DNA from: Oceanimonas doudoroffii
GTDB taxonomy: Bacteria; Pseudomonadota; Gammaproteobacteria; Enterobacterales; Aeromonadaceae
Direction: 5' to 3'
DNA length: 64,000 nucleotides
Assembly: GCF_002242685.1 (NCBI RefSeq)
Contig: NZ_NBIM01000001.1
Coordinates: forward strand, 1,488,001-1,552,000
The position numbers were made by a program, and so were the translations under genes. Positions 46,068 to 54,632 of the stretch are shown in pieces; position 1 is the first letter of the stretch; the number at the start of each line of letters is the position of its first letter. The notes below the pieces were generated by a model. It was not told the DNA's origin. It worked only from the letters and a program-made list of their open reading frames with translations, and made no database searches.

Positions 46068-47396
46068 TCAGGCGGGTACGTGAATACCCGCTTCCCGCAT
46101 GCGTGCCAACTTGTAACGCAGGGTGCGCGGGCTGATGCCCAACTGCTCGGCGACCTCGCGCCGACTGCCACCGCTGCTGTGCAGCGCCTGAAGAATAATG
46201 CGGTGCTCCTGACACTCCAGCTCTTCGCCCAGCTCCTGGGGACCGACCTGGGGCGCCGGTGAAATTCGCGTTGCCATTTCGTCCAACAAAATGTCGCCAT
46301 CGCCTATATCCTGGCCGACACACAGGATCAGCGCCCGCTGAATAACGTTGTCGAGCTCGCGTACGTTGCCAGGCCAGTGCCAGCCCCGCAGCCGAGTTTC
46401 CGCTTCGCGTGACAACCTGACGCCATGCCGCCCCTGCCGTTCGGCATGACGGCCCAACAGAAAACGGGCCAGCGGCAGAATGTCGGCGGGGCGCTCGGCC
46501 AGGGCCGGCAGCGTGAGCGGAAAGACATTGAGCCGATAGTAGAGATCTTCACGAAAGCGCCCCTCGCTTACGGCGGCCCGCAGGTCCCGGTTGCTGGTGG
46601 CCAGTACCCTGACATTAAGACACAGTGACTTGCGTCCGCCCAGGCGCTCCACTTCCTGCTCCTGCAGCACCCGCAACAGCTTGGCCTGCAGCGCTACGTC
46701 CATTTCGGTGATCTCGTCCAGCAGCAGGGTGCCCTCATTGGCCAGCTCAAATTTGCCCGGGCAGGCCTGCACCGCCCCGGTGAAGGCCCCCTTTTCATAG
46801 CCAAACAGGGTGGCTTCCAGCATGTTGTCGGGAATGGCGGCACAATTGATGGCCACAAAGGGGCCCTCGGCACGCCGGGAATGGCGATGGATAAAGCGCG
46901 CCAGCACTTCCTTGCCGGTCCCGCTGGGCCCTGTGATCATCACGCTGGCATCGGTGCTCGCCACGCGGGCAGCCAATTGCAGCAACTGACGGCTGACGGC
47001 GTCTTCCGCGACCGGATCCTGCTCACCGCTCTCGACCGGGCGCACAAAGCGCTGAACACGCTCCAGCAAGGCCGCCGGCGTAAAGGGCTTGGCCAGGTAA
47101 TCCACCGCACCGGCACGCATGGCCGCCACTGCCCCCGACACCTGAGCATGGGCGGTGATCACCAGCACCGGCAACCCGGGCAGGCGCTCGTTTATCCAGT
47201 TGAGCAGAGACAGGCCATCCATGCCCGTCATCTGCACATCGGTGATCACCATTCGTACCGGTGCCTGCTGCAGACACAGGATGGCGTCTTCGGCACTGTC
47301 CACACAGCGACAATCAAGACCGGCCAGTTCCAGGGTGTCCTGCAGCGCCTGCTGCAGGCCGGTATCGTCTTCCACAATCAGAATATCGGTGTTCAT
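46068..47396 (-). CDS. flrC: Sigma-54 response regulator FlrC/FleR
   Basis: About 442 residues. The receiver has Asp53 in ITDVQMTGMDG. The AAA+ domain has Walker A GPSGTGKEV (about 156), the sigma-54 contact GAFTGAV and Walker B GTLLLDEITEM. A Fis-type helix-turn-helix ends it (GSRREVAEQLGISPRTLRYKLARMREAG). It activates middle flagellar genes after phosphorylation by FlrB. The start ATG overlaps the flrB stop, with AAGGAGG just upstream. Confidence 0.94.
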   Translation of the reverse strand: MNTDILIVEDDTGLQQALQDTLELAGLDCRCVDSAEDAILCLQQAPVRMVITDVQMTGMDGLSLLNWINERLPGLPVLVITAHAQVSGAVAAMRAGAVDYLAKPFTPAALLERVQRFVRPVESGEQDPVAEDAVSRQLLQLAARVASTDASVMITGPSGTGKEVLARFIHRHSRRAEGPFVAINCAAIPDNMLEATLFGYEKGAFTGAVQACPGKFELANEGTLLLDEITEMDVALQAKLLRVLQEQEVERLGGRKSLCLNVRVLATSNRDLRAAVSEGRFREDLYYRLNVFPLTLPALAERPADILPLARFLLGRHAERQGRHGVRLSREAETRLRGWHWPGNVRELDNVIQRALILCVGQDIGDGDILLDEMATRISPAPQVGPQELGEELECQEHRIILQALHSSGGSRREVAEQLGISPRTLRYKLARMREAGIHVPA

Positions 47397-48436
47397 CATG
47401 CCTCCTTTTGCTGCGCCAAAGGCAGCCACAGGCTGAAACAGCTGCCCAGCCCCGGTGCGGAGCTGACCTCCACACTGCCCTGGTGGGCGCGCACAACCGA
47501 CGCCACCGCCGCCAGTCCCAGGCCGGTGCCCTGACTGCGGGTGGTGAAAAAGGGTGTGAAAATTTGCTGTTGCAGTGCGTCATCCATGCCCTTGCCATTG
47601 TCGGCAAGCCGAATAAAGGCCAGATCGCCTTGTTGCCCGACCGTCAGCGTCAGCACATCGGCGCCCGCTTCCAGCGCATTTTCAAGCAGGTTGAGCACAA
47701 TACCCTGCAGGCTGTTGGCGTTACCCAGAATCACCGGCTGTTCCTCAGCCTTGCACTCAAGCCCGGCCTTGCCCTGCAACAGTGGTCCTGCCGCCTCGGC
47801 GATCGTATTCAACAGCTGAGCAAGGCTAAGTGGTGTTGCCAGGGCCGCCTGATCGGGCCGGGCGTACAGCAAAATGTCGTTTATTTGACGCTCAATGTCG
47901 GTCAACCGATCCATCAGCCGCTGCTGAAACCGCGCCCGCTGGGCCGAATTGAGCTCCGGACTCGCCAGGTTGGCGCCATAGAGCATGGCCGCCGACAACG
48001 GGGTACGAACCTGATGGGCCAGAGTGGCGGCCATGCGCCCGAGTGCCGCCAAGCGCTCGGCGTGGCCCTGCTGTGCGGCCCAGGCCCGGGTTGGCGTGAG
48101 ATCGGTCAGCTGCACCAGCTGCCCCGGCAGCCCCTGTAAATGGGAAATGGCCAGCTGCACCCGGCGGCCGTTTTTCAGTGACACCTGCAGGCCGTCGTCG
48201 GGCCGGGGCGCAAAAGCCCGAGCGATCACCTCAAGCCAGGGAGTATTGAGCAGGGGATCTCCCAGCAGCTCACGGGCGGCGGTGTTGGCCCGGCTAACCA
48301 CGCCCTGGCCGTTGACCCACAGCAAACCGCCGGGCATGGTGTGCAGAATTTCGTCAAGCCGCTCCGGCCCCAGCAGGCTGAGCCAGCGGGCATCGGCAGT
48401 AGTTGAAATGGAAGTTGGAAGCGTCATGGCCTGCAT
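47396..48436 (-). CDS. flrB: Flagellar sensor kinase FlrB/FleS
   Basis: 346 residues, with no membrane segment. The N-terminal PAS-like region contains DEILHTMPGGLLWVNGQGVVSRANTAARELLG. The HisKA box is LAALGRMAATLAHQVRTPLSAA with the phospho-His in AHQVRTP. The ATPase domain has an N-box with LLENALEAGAD, ADNGKGMD and GTGLGLAAV. It is cytosolic and phosphorylates FlrC. The exact start is uncertain (48436 or 48427 or later) because a possible promoter overlaps it. Confidence 0.92.
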   Translation of the reverse strand: MQAMTLPTSISTTADARWLSLLGPERLDEILHTMPGGLLWVNGQGVVSRANTAARELLGDPLLNTPWLEVIARAFAPRPDDGLQVSLKNGRRVQLAISHLQGLPGQLVQLTDLTPTRAWAAQQGHAERLAALGRMAATLAHQVRTPLSAAMLYGANLASPELNSAQRARFQQRLMDRLTDIERQINDILLYARPDQAALATPLSLAQLLNTIAEAAGPLLQGKAGLECKAEEQPVILGNANSLQGIVLNLLENALEAGADVLTLTVGQQGDLAFIRLADNGKGMDDALQQQIFTPFFTTRSQGTGLGLAAVASVVRAHQGSVEVSSAPGLGSCFSLWLPLAQQKEA

Positions 48437-48438
48437 TA

Positions 48439-48454
48439 TTCAAGATGTGTGCCA
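48439..48454 (-). promoter_or_regulatory. Weak sigma-54 promoter candidate for flrBC
   Basis: TGGCACA-CATC-TTGAA on the minus strand: an excellent -24 and correct spacing, but the -12 has GA in place of GC. A start site near 48428 would fall at the annotated flrB start, so either the start codon is further in or the site is not used. Confidence 0.35.
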
Positions 48455-48486
48455 GATACAACGCCCTGCCGCAGCCCCAATGGGCC

Positions 48487-49938
48487 TCATTCTCGCCCGA
48501 TACCGTATTTTTTTATTTTTTCCACCAGGGTGGTGCGGCGCATGCCCAGATGCTCCGCGGCCCTGGCCACCACGCCGTCGCTGGCGTCCAGGGCGCGACC
48601 GATCATCTCGACCTCGATACCCGCCAGCATTTCCTTGAGGTTAATGCCTTCATCGCCCAGCTCAGGCATGTGAGCGTCTCCGTTGACGCCCGCGGGCACC
48701 TGCGCCTGCATTTCCATATCAAAGAAGCTGGCGACTTCATGGTCGACATCAACGCCGTCACCACTGAAGATGGATGCCAGCGCGGCCTGCTCATCCATGT
48801 CATCAAAGGACTCAGGCACATGATCACCCCGGTATTTTTCCGGCAGATCCATGGGCTCCACCTGCTTGTCCGGACACAGGATCATCATGCGTTCCACCAG
48901 ATTTGACAGCTCGCGCACGTTGCCTGGCCAGTGATAACCCTGCAGGGCATGAACCGCCGCCGGCGTGAACCCCAGGTCCACATGATGCACAGCCCGGTGG
49001 CGCTCAATCAGCTCGGTCAGCAACAACGACAGATCGTCCCGTCGCTCCCGCAGGGGGGGCGCGGTAATGGGAAACACATTCAACCGGTAATAGAGATCTT
49101 CCCGAAAGCGCTGTTCCCGAATCATGGATTCCAGATCACGGTGAGTGGCGGCAATGATGCGCACATTGGCCTTGATGGGCCGGGTGCCTCCCACCCGCTC
49201 AAAGGTACGCTCCTGTAGTACCCGCAGCAGTTTCACCTGCATGGGCAATGGCATATCGCCAATCTCGTCAAGAAACAGGGTGCCGCCATTGGCCAGCTCG
49301 AAACGCCCCTTGCGGGCCGACACGGCACCGGTAAAGGCCCCCTTCTCATGGCCGAACAGTTCGCTTTCCAGCAATTCCGCCGGAATGGCGCCACAGTTGA
49401 TGGGCACAAAAGGCCCCTCGGCCTGTTGCGACAACGAATGAATCGCCTGGGCTATTACCTCCTTGCCGGTGCCGGACTCTCCCAGCAGCAACACATTGGC
49501 CTGCTTGCCTGCTACCTGACGGATCAGCCCCTTAACGGCCTGCATGGAGGGACTTTCACCCACCAGCAGCTCCTTCAGGCACTGCTCCTGCTTATGGCTT
49601 TGTGCCACCGGACGCCAGTGCTCGGCCTGGCCCAGCAAACGAGTCAGTTCGTCATAAGTGAGATCATTCAAGGTACCCAGCAGGTTGGCCGCCGTTACAC
49701 GAAGGGGCTCAAGGGTAATAAACACATGCTGGGCATGCTCTTGCAGCAGTTCTTCGGGTAGAGAATCCGTTTCCCCCAGCAATACCGTCATGGTGTGTGG
49801 TTGCTCCCGCAAACACGCCAAATCGTTGGCGCGACTGCCACTGCGCCACTCGACCTGCATAAAGGAAAGGATAGCTTCCAGTCTTGACCGCCGTTCCTGG
49901 TTATGATCCATGATCAAGACACAGCCGTTAAAGCCCAT
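48487..49938 (-). CDS. flrA: Master flagellar regulator FlrA/FleQ (sigma-54 activator)
   Basis: 483 residues. The N-terminal FleQ-type atypical receiver begins MGFNGCVLIMDHNQERR and has no usual phospho-Asp arrangement. The AAA+ domain has Walker A GESGTGKE (153-160), the GAFTGAV loop and Walker B GTLFLDEIGDM. The C-terminal Fis-like helix-turn-helix is GVVARAAEHLGMRRTTLVEKIKKYGI. It turns on sigma-54 class II flagellar promoters; in FleQ it responds to cyclic-di-GMP. It is transcribed alone, downstream of a terminator and an FNR-type box. Confidence 0.95.
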   Translation of the reverse strand: MGFNGCVLIMDHNQERRSRLEAILSFMQVEWRSGSRANDLACLREQPHTMTVLLGETDSLPEELLQEHAQHVFITLEPLRVTAANLLGTLNDLTYDELTRLLGQAEHWRPVAQSHKQEQCLKELLVGESPSMQAVKGLIRQVAGKQANVLLLGESGTGKEVIAQAIHSLSQQAEGPFVPINCGAIPAELLESELFGHEKGAFTGAVSARKGRFELANGGTLFLDEIGDMPLPMQVKLLRVLQERTFERVGGTRPIKANVRIIAATHRDLESMIREQRFREDLYYRLNVFPITAPPLRERRDDLSLLLTELIERHRAVHHVDLGFTPAAVHALQGYHWPGNVRELSNLVERMMILCPDKQVEPMDLPEKYRGDHVPESFDDMDEQAALASIFSGDGVDVDHEVASFFDMEMQAQVPAGVNGDAHMPELGDEGINLKEMLAGIEVEMIGRALDASDGVVARAAEHLGMRRTTLVEKIKKYGIGRE

Positions 49939-50084
49939 AAAGTAAATATCCTTTACATTCAGTTAGTTATTAGGTTTTTATTGCGAACGCCATCCCTGAC
50001 CCAGGTACCAGCTTAACACCTTGACGGCATCAAAATGAACCATATGAGTCGTAATTCTGACACAGGCGTCAAAACAACTCGACA

Positions 50085-50125
50085 AAGATAGGCGCAAAAA
50101 GTGGATCTGAATTGATCTGGATCAA
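50085..50125 (-). promoter_or_regulatory. FNR-type box with class II promoter arrangement upstream of flrA
   Basis: TTGAT-CTGG-ATCAA (50112-50125) is a perfect match to the FNR consensus TTGAT-N4-ATCAA. Its centre is about 41 bases upstream of the start site predicted from TATCTT (50085-50090), the geometry of class II FNR activation. The only gene downstream in that direction is flrA, 140 bases on. Confidence 0.6.
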
Positions 50126-50202
50126 ATATTACAGGGCAAAGATGTTTTTTTGACTACAACAATGGGGCTGAATGGCAGGAACCACATAAAAATGACGACA
50201 AA

Positions 50203-50230
50203 CCAGCCCCATACAACATTCCGGGGCTGG
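50203..50230 (-). terminator. Terminator after fliS
   Basis: 8-bp stem CCAGCCCC / GGGGCTGG with a 12-base loop, followed on the minus strand by TTTGTCGTCATTTTT. It ends the flagellin-side gene run before flrA. The T tract is interrupted. Confidence 0.6.
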
Positions 50231-50238
50231 CTAAGGGA

Positions 50239-50634
50239 TCAGGCAGGAACTTGCTGCTGCTCCATGGGAATGGCGTCCCAACTTTCCTTGATATCACGCA
50301 GCAGGCCACTGATGGCTTCCAGCCGCTCTACGCTGTTCTCGCTGTTGGCCAACACGAGTTCACCCATGATGAACTCATACAGGTTGTCGAGATTGGCGGC
50401 TATCTCGGCGCCTTCCTCATGGTTCAGTGCGGCACGCAATTCGGCCACGATGGCCATGGTCGCTCCCAACAACTCCCCCTGTTCGGCAGGTTTGCCTTGC
50501 TCCATGGCAGAACGAGCACGGGCCAGGCGCTCCAGTGCGCCCGAAAGCAGCATCTGCACCACCTTGTAGGGAGAAGCTAGGGTTTTCTGGCTGTCCAGGG
50601 CCACGGACTTATAGGCTTTCATTGAGCCGCGCAT
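50239..50634 (-). CDS. fliS: Flagellin export chaperone FliS
   Basis: 131 residues from the ATG at 50634 (MRGSMKAYKSV), which follows AGGAG. Helical, with SPYKVVQMLLSGALERLARARSAMEQG and the NLDNLYEFIMGEL helix typical of FliS. It binds the flagellin C-terminus and prevents premature assembly. Last gene of the flaG-fliD-flaI-fliS run. Confidence 0.92.
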   Translation of the reverse strand: MRGSMKAYKSVALDSQKTLASPYKVVQMLLSGALERLARARSAMEQGKPAEQGELLGATMAIVAELRAALNHEEGAEIAANLDNLYEFIMGELVLANSENSVERLEAISGLLRDIKESWDAIPMEQQQVPA

Positions 50635-50657
50635 AGGCACTTACTCCTAAATAATGT

Positions 50658-50954
50658 CTAACTGCGTTTAACGGTTTGATAGGCCTGCACCGAACGCCGG
50701 CCTTTGTGCATGGCTTTGAGCTTTTCGCCCAGCTTACGCTGGGTCTGTTCGGCTGCTTCCTTGAGCTGGCGAGAGCGTTTAATCAGCTCGGCGGACTCGC
50801 TTTTTGAGACATCACCCAATTCGATGACGTCTTGCAACAACCGTGCCCGGGTTGCAAGTTGCTCGGCAACGCCGTTTTCATCCAGCTCTTCCGGATTGGC
50901 CAGCATCCTCAGCAACTGCTCATCCAGCTTCTGCAACTGCTCGAGGGGCGTCAT
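50658..50954 (-). CDS. flaI: FlaI/FliT-like flagellar chaperone
   Basis: 98 residues, all helix and coiled coil (LDEQLLRMLANPEELDENGVAEQLATRARLLQDV). The position between fliD and fliS is that of Vibrio flaI, related in role to FliT. Probably an export chaperone for FliD. Sequence conservation is low, so context carries the call. It overlaps fliD by 4 bases. Confidence 0.72.
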   Translation of the reverse strand: MTPLEQLQKLDEQLLRMLANPEELDENGVAEQLATRARLLQDVIELGDVSKSESAELIKRSRQLKEAAEQTQRKLGEKLKAMHKGRRSVQAYQTVKRS

Positions 50955-52351
50955 GACTGTCCGCCACTGATGTCAGGCATATTATCAAAGGCGGCGATGA
51001 CCGAATTCAGCTGCTGGTTAAGCTGAGCCACCATTATGTCCATGCCGGAGAACTGCTTATAGATACGCTCTTCATACTTTTCCATGTAAAGCTCAAAGTC
51101 CGCCCGTTCATTATCCAGCTTCTTCATTTGCTCATTGAGTGAGGTGTCTCGCTTGGTCAGAATGCCCTCGGTGCCGACAAAGCTTTCCAGCATTTCATCC
51201 AGCTTGTTGGATACCCCCTTTTCGGACGCAAACAACTGGCCGATTTTGGCGAAGTTCTCATCCACCTGCTTTTTCAGCAGGTCTTCGTCCAGCTCTATTT
51301 TTCCGTCTTTCTTGGTGGTGATGCCCAGATCGGTGAGGGATTGTATCGGTGGACTGGCTCCTTCCACCGGTTCACTGAGCATGCGGCGAATTTGCGAAGT
51401 CAGGTTTCGGGCCGTGCCGTCACCATTAAGCGGACCGGCTTTTTCGGTTTCCGGATCATAGGAAGTCAGCTGATTGATGGTGGCCATCACGGTGTTAAAG
51501 GACTTAACGAACTCCTGCAGATTTTTTTCCACCGTGCCCTTGTCGTAGCCAATGGTCAGTTTGGTGTCTGGCTTTTCACCATCGGGGGCGTCATTGACCT
51601 TTTTCAGGTCCAGGGTCACGCCCTGGATGGCATTTTCAATTTCATTGCTCTGGCTGGTGATCAGGGCGCCATCTATGGTGAGCTGCGCATCCTTTGCGGC
51701 CTGAATTTCGGTGGTTACACCCAGTACATCCAGGCTGGCGCCGCCGTCACCGTCGGCATTGCCGGACGCGGAGACACTGATTTGACTCTCGGTACCGGTC
51801 TTATCGGCAAAAAATACCAGGCGTGAACCGGTGTCGTCGGTGACCACGGTCGCGCGCACGCCCTTGTTGTCTTCGGCATTGTTGACCGCATCGGCCACTT
51901 CGGCCAGTGAGCTTTTGTCTTTCGCGATGGACACACTAAAGGACTCAGATCCGACATTCAGCGTTAGAGTACCTGAACCCAGCTTTTTCTCGGCGTCGGC
52001 CTTTGGCACTGCGGAGGTGCCAATTTTATGGGCCTCGGCCAACTGCTTTACCGACAGGGTATAGCTGCCGGCCACGGCGGTTTTATCGGCCGTAGCGCTG
52101 GCAAAACCACTGTTGGTAAAGCTGGTGGAACGCTTTTCAAAGGCTTCTTCTTCACCCAGCTTGCCCAGGGCCGTTTTGAATTCGTCCAGCACCCCCTTGA
52201 GCGTGCCGTAGGATGAAAGTTGAACACCAATGTCGTTGGCACGGCGGGAGAACATTTTATCCTTGGGTGCCCGCTCACCGGCCACGGTGGCATCCACAAA
52301 ACTCTGAATGGGAAAGCCCGAGCCCACGCCCGGCAGTTTGAGATCGGCCAC
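50951..52351 (-). CDS. fliD: Filament cap protein FliD
   Basis: 466 residues. N-terminal DLKLPGVGSGFPIQSFVDATV and the FliD_N segment; centre with Ig-like beta regions (GTLTLNVGSESFSVSI, AIQGVTLDLKKVND). The C-terminal FliD_C coiled coil ends in EKYEERIYKQFSGMDIMVAQLNQQLNSVIAAF. It caps the filament and inserts flagellin. Confidence 0.95.
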   Translation of the reverse strand: MADLKLPGVGSGFPIQSFVDATVAGERAPKDKMFSRRANDIGVQLSSYGTLKGVLDEFKTALGKLGEEEAFEKRSTSFTNSGFASATADKTAVAGSYTLSVKQLAEAHKIGTSAVPKADAEKKLGSGTLTLNVGSESFSVSIAKDKSSLAEVADAVNNAEDNKGVRATVVTDDTGSRLVFFADKTGTESQISVSASGNADGDGGASLDVLGVTTEIQAAKDAQLTIDGALITSQSNEIENAIQGVTLDLKKVNDAPDGEKPDTKLTIGYDKGTVEKNLQEFVKSFNTVMATINQLTSYDPETEKAGPLNGDGTARNLTSQIRRMLSEPVEGASPPIQSLTDLGITTKKDGKIELDEDLLKKQVDENFAKIGQLFASEKGVSNKLDEMLESFVGTEGILTKRDTSLNEQMKKLDNERADFELYMEKYEERIYKQFSGMDIMVAQLNQQLNSVIAAFDNMPDISGGQS

Positions 52352-52382
52352 GCTGTTTCTCCTATGCTCTTTGCTCCAAGGC

Positions 52383-52760
52383 TTATGCTTTGGTGTCTAT
52401 CAGGCCGCCGCTGGCCTCGGCCAGACGGTTGATCACCTGAAGCAGCTCCTCGGTGGGTATCTGGCGAATGATATCACCGCTGTCGGTATCCACCACAGTC
52501 ACCACATTACGACCGGAGTTTTCATCTACCCTGAATTGCAGCCCCCGGTTAAAAGTGCCGATAAAGGTTTCCATCTGCTCCGCCATTTTCTCCAGCTGTT
52601 CACCGGAAGGCGTGGCTCCTTGCGCCTTGTCGGCCGCCTGAACTGCTCGGGCGGTTTGCGTCAGCTCACTGCCAGCGGGAGCAGGAACGGAAGCCGGTGA
52701 CTTGTGGCTGGTATCGGCCGCCGAAGCGGTGGGGCGTTGATTAAGGGAAAGCGAGTCCAT
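52383..52760 (-). CDS. flaG: FlaG family protein
   Basis: 125 residues. A Ser/Ala/Thr-rich N terminus is followed by the FlaG core: FNRGLQFRVDENSGRNVVTVVDTDSGDIIRQIPTEELLQVINRLAE. It affects filament length in related bacteria. Located between flagellin and fliD as in Vibrio and Aeromonas. Confidence 0.9.
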   Translation of the reverse strand: MDSLSLNQRPTASAADTSHKSPASVPAPAGSELTQTARAVQAADKAQGATPSGEQLEKMAEQMETFIGTFNRGLQFRVDENSGRNVVTVVDTDSGDIIRQIPTEELLQVINRLAEASGGLIDTKA

Positions 52761-52797
52761 GTTTTAAATCCTCATCACCAGGGTGAAAACGCCATTC

Positions 52798-52830
52798 AGC
52801 TTAGTGAACAACAGGCTGTACCACTAAGCT
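52798..52830. repeat. Perfect inverted repeat upstream of flaG
   Basis: AGCTTAGTG (52798-52806) and CACTAAGCT (52822-52830) form a 9-bp stem with a 15-base loop, 38 bases before flaG and just after the flagellin terminator. It could be an operator or an mRNA hairpin. No sigma-28 or sigma-54 site was found here. Confidence 0.5.
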
Positions 52831-52837
52831 CAAGGGC

Positions 52838-52863
52838 GAAAAACCGGGGGTTGCCCCCCGGTT
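52838..52863 (-). terminator. Terminator of flagellin
   Basis: AACCGGGGG / CCCCCGGTT stem with a short loop, followed on the minus strand by a T run. It is 10 bases after the flagellin stop. Confidence 0.85.
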
Positions 52864-52872
52864 GAGGTTGGC

Positions 52873-54351
52873 TTAACCCAGCAGGGACAGGGCCGCCTGC
52901 GGGATTTGCTTGGCTTGCGCCAGGATGGAGGTACCGGCCTGCTGCAGGATCTGCTGCTTGGTCAGGTTCACGGTTTCCTGAGCAAAGTCCACGTCCTTGA
53001 TACGGGACATACCGGCAGCCGCGTTTTCACGGGTGTTGGCCAGGTTGTTGATGGTGCTGTTCAGACGGTTCTGCATGGCGCCCAAGTCTGAACGCTGAGC
53101 GTCAATCATGCCGATGGCGCCGTCGAGAACGGAGATGGCCGACTGGGCACCACCTTGAGTGGAAAGATCCAGCTCAGAAACTGCGCTCAGGACAGAGAAT
53201 TCAGCGGTATTAGTCAAGTCAACAGTGGCATTAGTCGTGCCTACGGACAGAGCAAACGAGTCGTTGGAGTTAGTGCGGATGGAACCAGCCACTATGGTGC
53301 TGTCGGAACCACCGGTAGCCAGAGCAACAGCGTCACCGGCATCGTTGCCATCGATATCCTTACCCTGCAAGGTGGCATTGGCACCAGTGAAGTTTTCGAT
53401 GTTGATGTCCTCACCGTTGTCATTAACGATAGTCAACTCACCGCCGTCTACCGTTGCTTTGACACCAGTCTCGGAAGACTTGGCGTTAATAGCATCGGCC
53501 AGGGTGGACAGATCGTTGGTGTCAGCCACGTTGGCGGATACCGCTGTGCCATTCAACTCAAAGCTGATTTGACCCTGAGCACTCAGGCCGGAAATAACCG
53601 CTTCGGTGCGGGCTTCGGCGGTTACACCGGTTTTGGCACTCTCGGAATTAATTTTGGAAGCAATGGACTTTGCAGAATCACCGGCAGCAATGGCCACAGT
53701 GGCGGTCTCGGCACCATTGATGGTCATGGTCGCTGCGGTAATGCCATTGGTAGTGGAAGTGGTAATAGCGGCTACAGCGGCAATCCCCCCCCCCAGACCT
53801 GCTGTTGCTGTAGTTGCTGCCGCAAGGGTTACACGATTAGAGCCGATGGCATTCGCCGCCACACTCTTCAGGCTCAGGTCGATGGTTTCGTTGGAGTTCG
53901 CGCCTACCTGCAGGGTACGACTGCCGAAGGTGCCGTCGATCAGGTTCTGGCCACCGAAAGAGGTAGTTTCGGCGATACGGGTCAGCTCGCTTTGCAATGC
54001 AGACACTTCTTTCTGAATCGCCTTACGATCTTCGGCGGAGTTGGTGCCGTTAGCGGATTGCAGGGCCAAGTCACGCATACGCTGCAGGATATTGGTAGAT
54101 TCATTCATGGCGCCTTCGGCGGTTTGCGCAATGGAGATACCATCACTGGCATTCTTCATGGCCACACCCAGACCACGTACCTGGGAGTTCAATCGGTTGG
54201 AGATTTGCAAACCAGCCGCATCGTCCTTGGCGGAATTGATACGGCTACCGGTAGCCAGACGCTCCATGGAAGTGGCCAAAGCATTGCTGGACTGGTTCAG
54301 GTTACGTTGTGCGGTCATGCCGGTGACGTTGGTGTTGACTGTAATCGCCAT
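52873..54351 (-). CDS. Flagellin
   Basis: 492 residues. The N-terminal D0/D1 (1-165) begins [21 protein letters not shown] and has [21 protein letters not shown] variable Ala/Thr/Ser-rich central domain (about 170-395) follows. The C-terminal D1/D0 ends [23 protein letters not shown]. The hydroxyl-rich centre offers many sites for O-glycosylation. A run of ten G on the coding strand (53785-53794) encodes the Gly-Gly-Gly in GLGGGIAAV. It has a consensus sigma-28 promoter and a strong terminator, so it is monocistronic or leads a low read-through run. Whether other flagellins exist outside the window is unknown. Confidence 0.96.
   Translation of the reverse strand: MAITVNTNVTGMTAQRNLNQSSNALATSMERLATGSRINSAKDDAAGLQISNRLNSQVRGLGVAMKNASDGISIAQTAEGAMNESTNILQRMRDLALQSANGTNSAEDRKAIQKEVSALQSELTRIAETTSFGGQNLIDGTFGSRTLQVGANSNETIDLSLKSVAANAIGSNRVTLAAATTATAGLGGGIAAVAAITTSTTNGITAATMTINGAETATVAIAAGDSAKSIASKINSESAKTGVTAEARTEAVISGLSAQGQISFELNGTAVSANVADTNDLSTLADAINAKSSETGVKATVDGGELTIVNDNGEDINIENFTGANATLQGKDIDGNDAGDAVALATGGSDSTIVAGSIRTNSNDSFALSVGTTNATVDLTNTAEFSVLSAVSELDLSTQGGAQSAISVLDGAIGMIDAQRSDLGAMQNRLNSTINNLANTRENAAAGMSRIKDVDFAQETVNLTKQQILQQAGTSILAQAKQIPQAALSLLG
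53785..53794 (-). repeat. G10 homopolymer inside the flagellin gene
   Basis: Ten C in a row on the plus strand, ten G on the coding strand, in the variable region. A change of one base would shift the frame and remove the C-terminal assembly domain. Confidence 0.85.
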
Positions 54352-54407
54352 AATAAGCTCTCCGTTGAGGGTGCCGGCACACTGCCGGTCAGGTCGTGTT
54401 ACTCAGG

Positions 54408-54434
54408 ATATCGGCTGTGAAAAAAGCGACTTTA
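54408..54434 (-). promoter_or_regulatory. Sigma-28 promoter of flagellin
   Basis: TAAA-N15-GCCGATAT on the minus strand: 4 of 4 and 7 of 8 matches to the FliA consensus with exact spacing. The start site would be near 54400, about 50 bases before the flagellin ATG. Confidence 0.9.
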
Positions 54435-54465
54435 GAAAATTTTTCGCTATCCTCTCGATGCCCTT

Positions 54466-54489
54466 GGTTACTTCGAGGGTTACTTCGAG
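54466..54489. repeat. Tandem 12-bp direct repeat between flagellin and the glycosyltransferase
   Basis: GGTTACTTCGAG occurs twice, back to back. It lies 32-55 bases upstream of the flagellin sigma-28 -35 element and about 145 bases before the divergent gene. It could be a paired operator. Confidence 0.6.
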
Positions 54490-54632
54490 TATCGGCCTCA
54501 TTCCAGCCAACTTTAGGACTCATTTACAACCAACCCATCTGACTCGACCAAGCTAGACCATTAACGGCTTCTGGTTGTATCCTCTTTTGTTCTTTGACAC
54601 GAGTCATATCATCACGACTTTGGGGCTGCCTC

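Larger units (their letters stand above)
49939..50238 (-). other. Intergenic region between fliS and flrA
   Basis: 300 bases without a gene. In minus-strand order it holds the fliS operon terminator (50203-50230), a perfect FNR-type palindrome (50112-50125), a TATCTT -10-like hexamer (50085-50090) and an AT-rich leader of about 140 bases before flrA. No open frame with a ribosome-binding site was seen. Confidence 0.6.
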
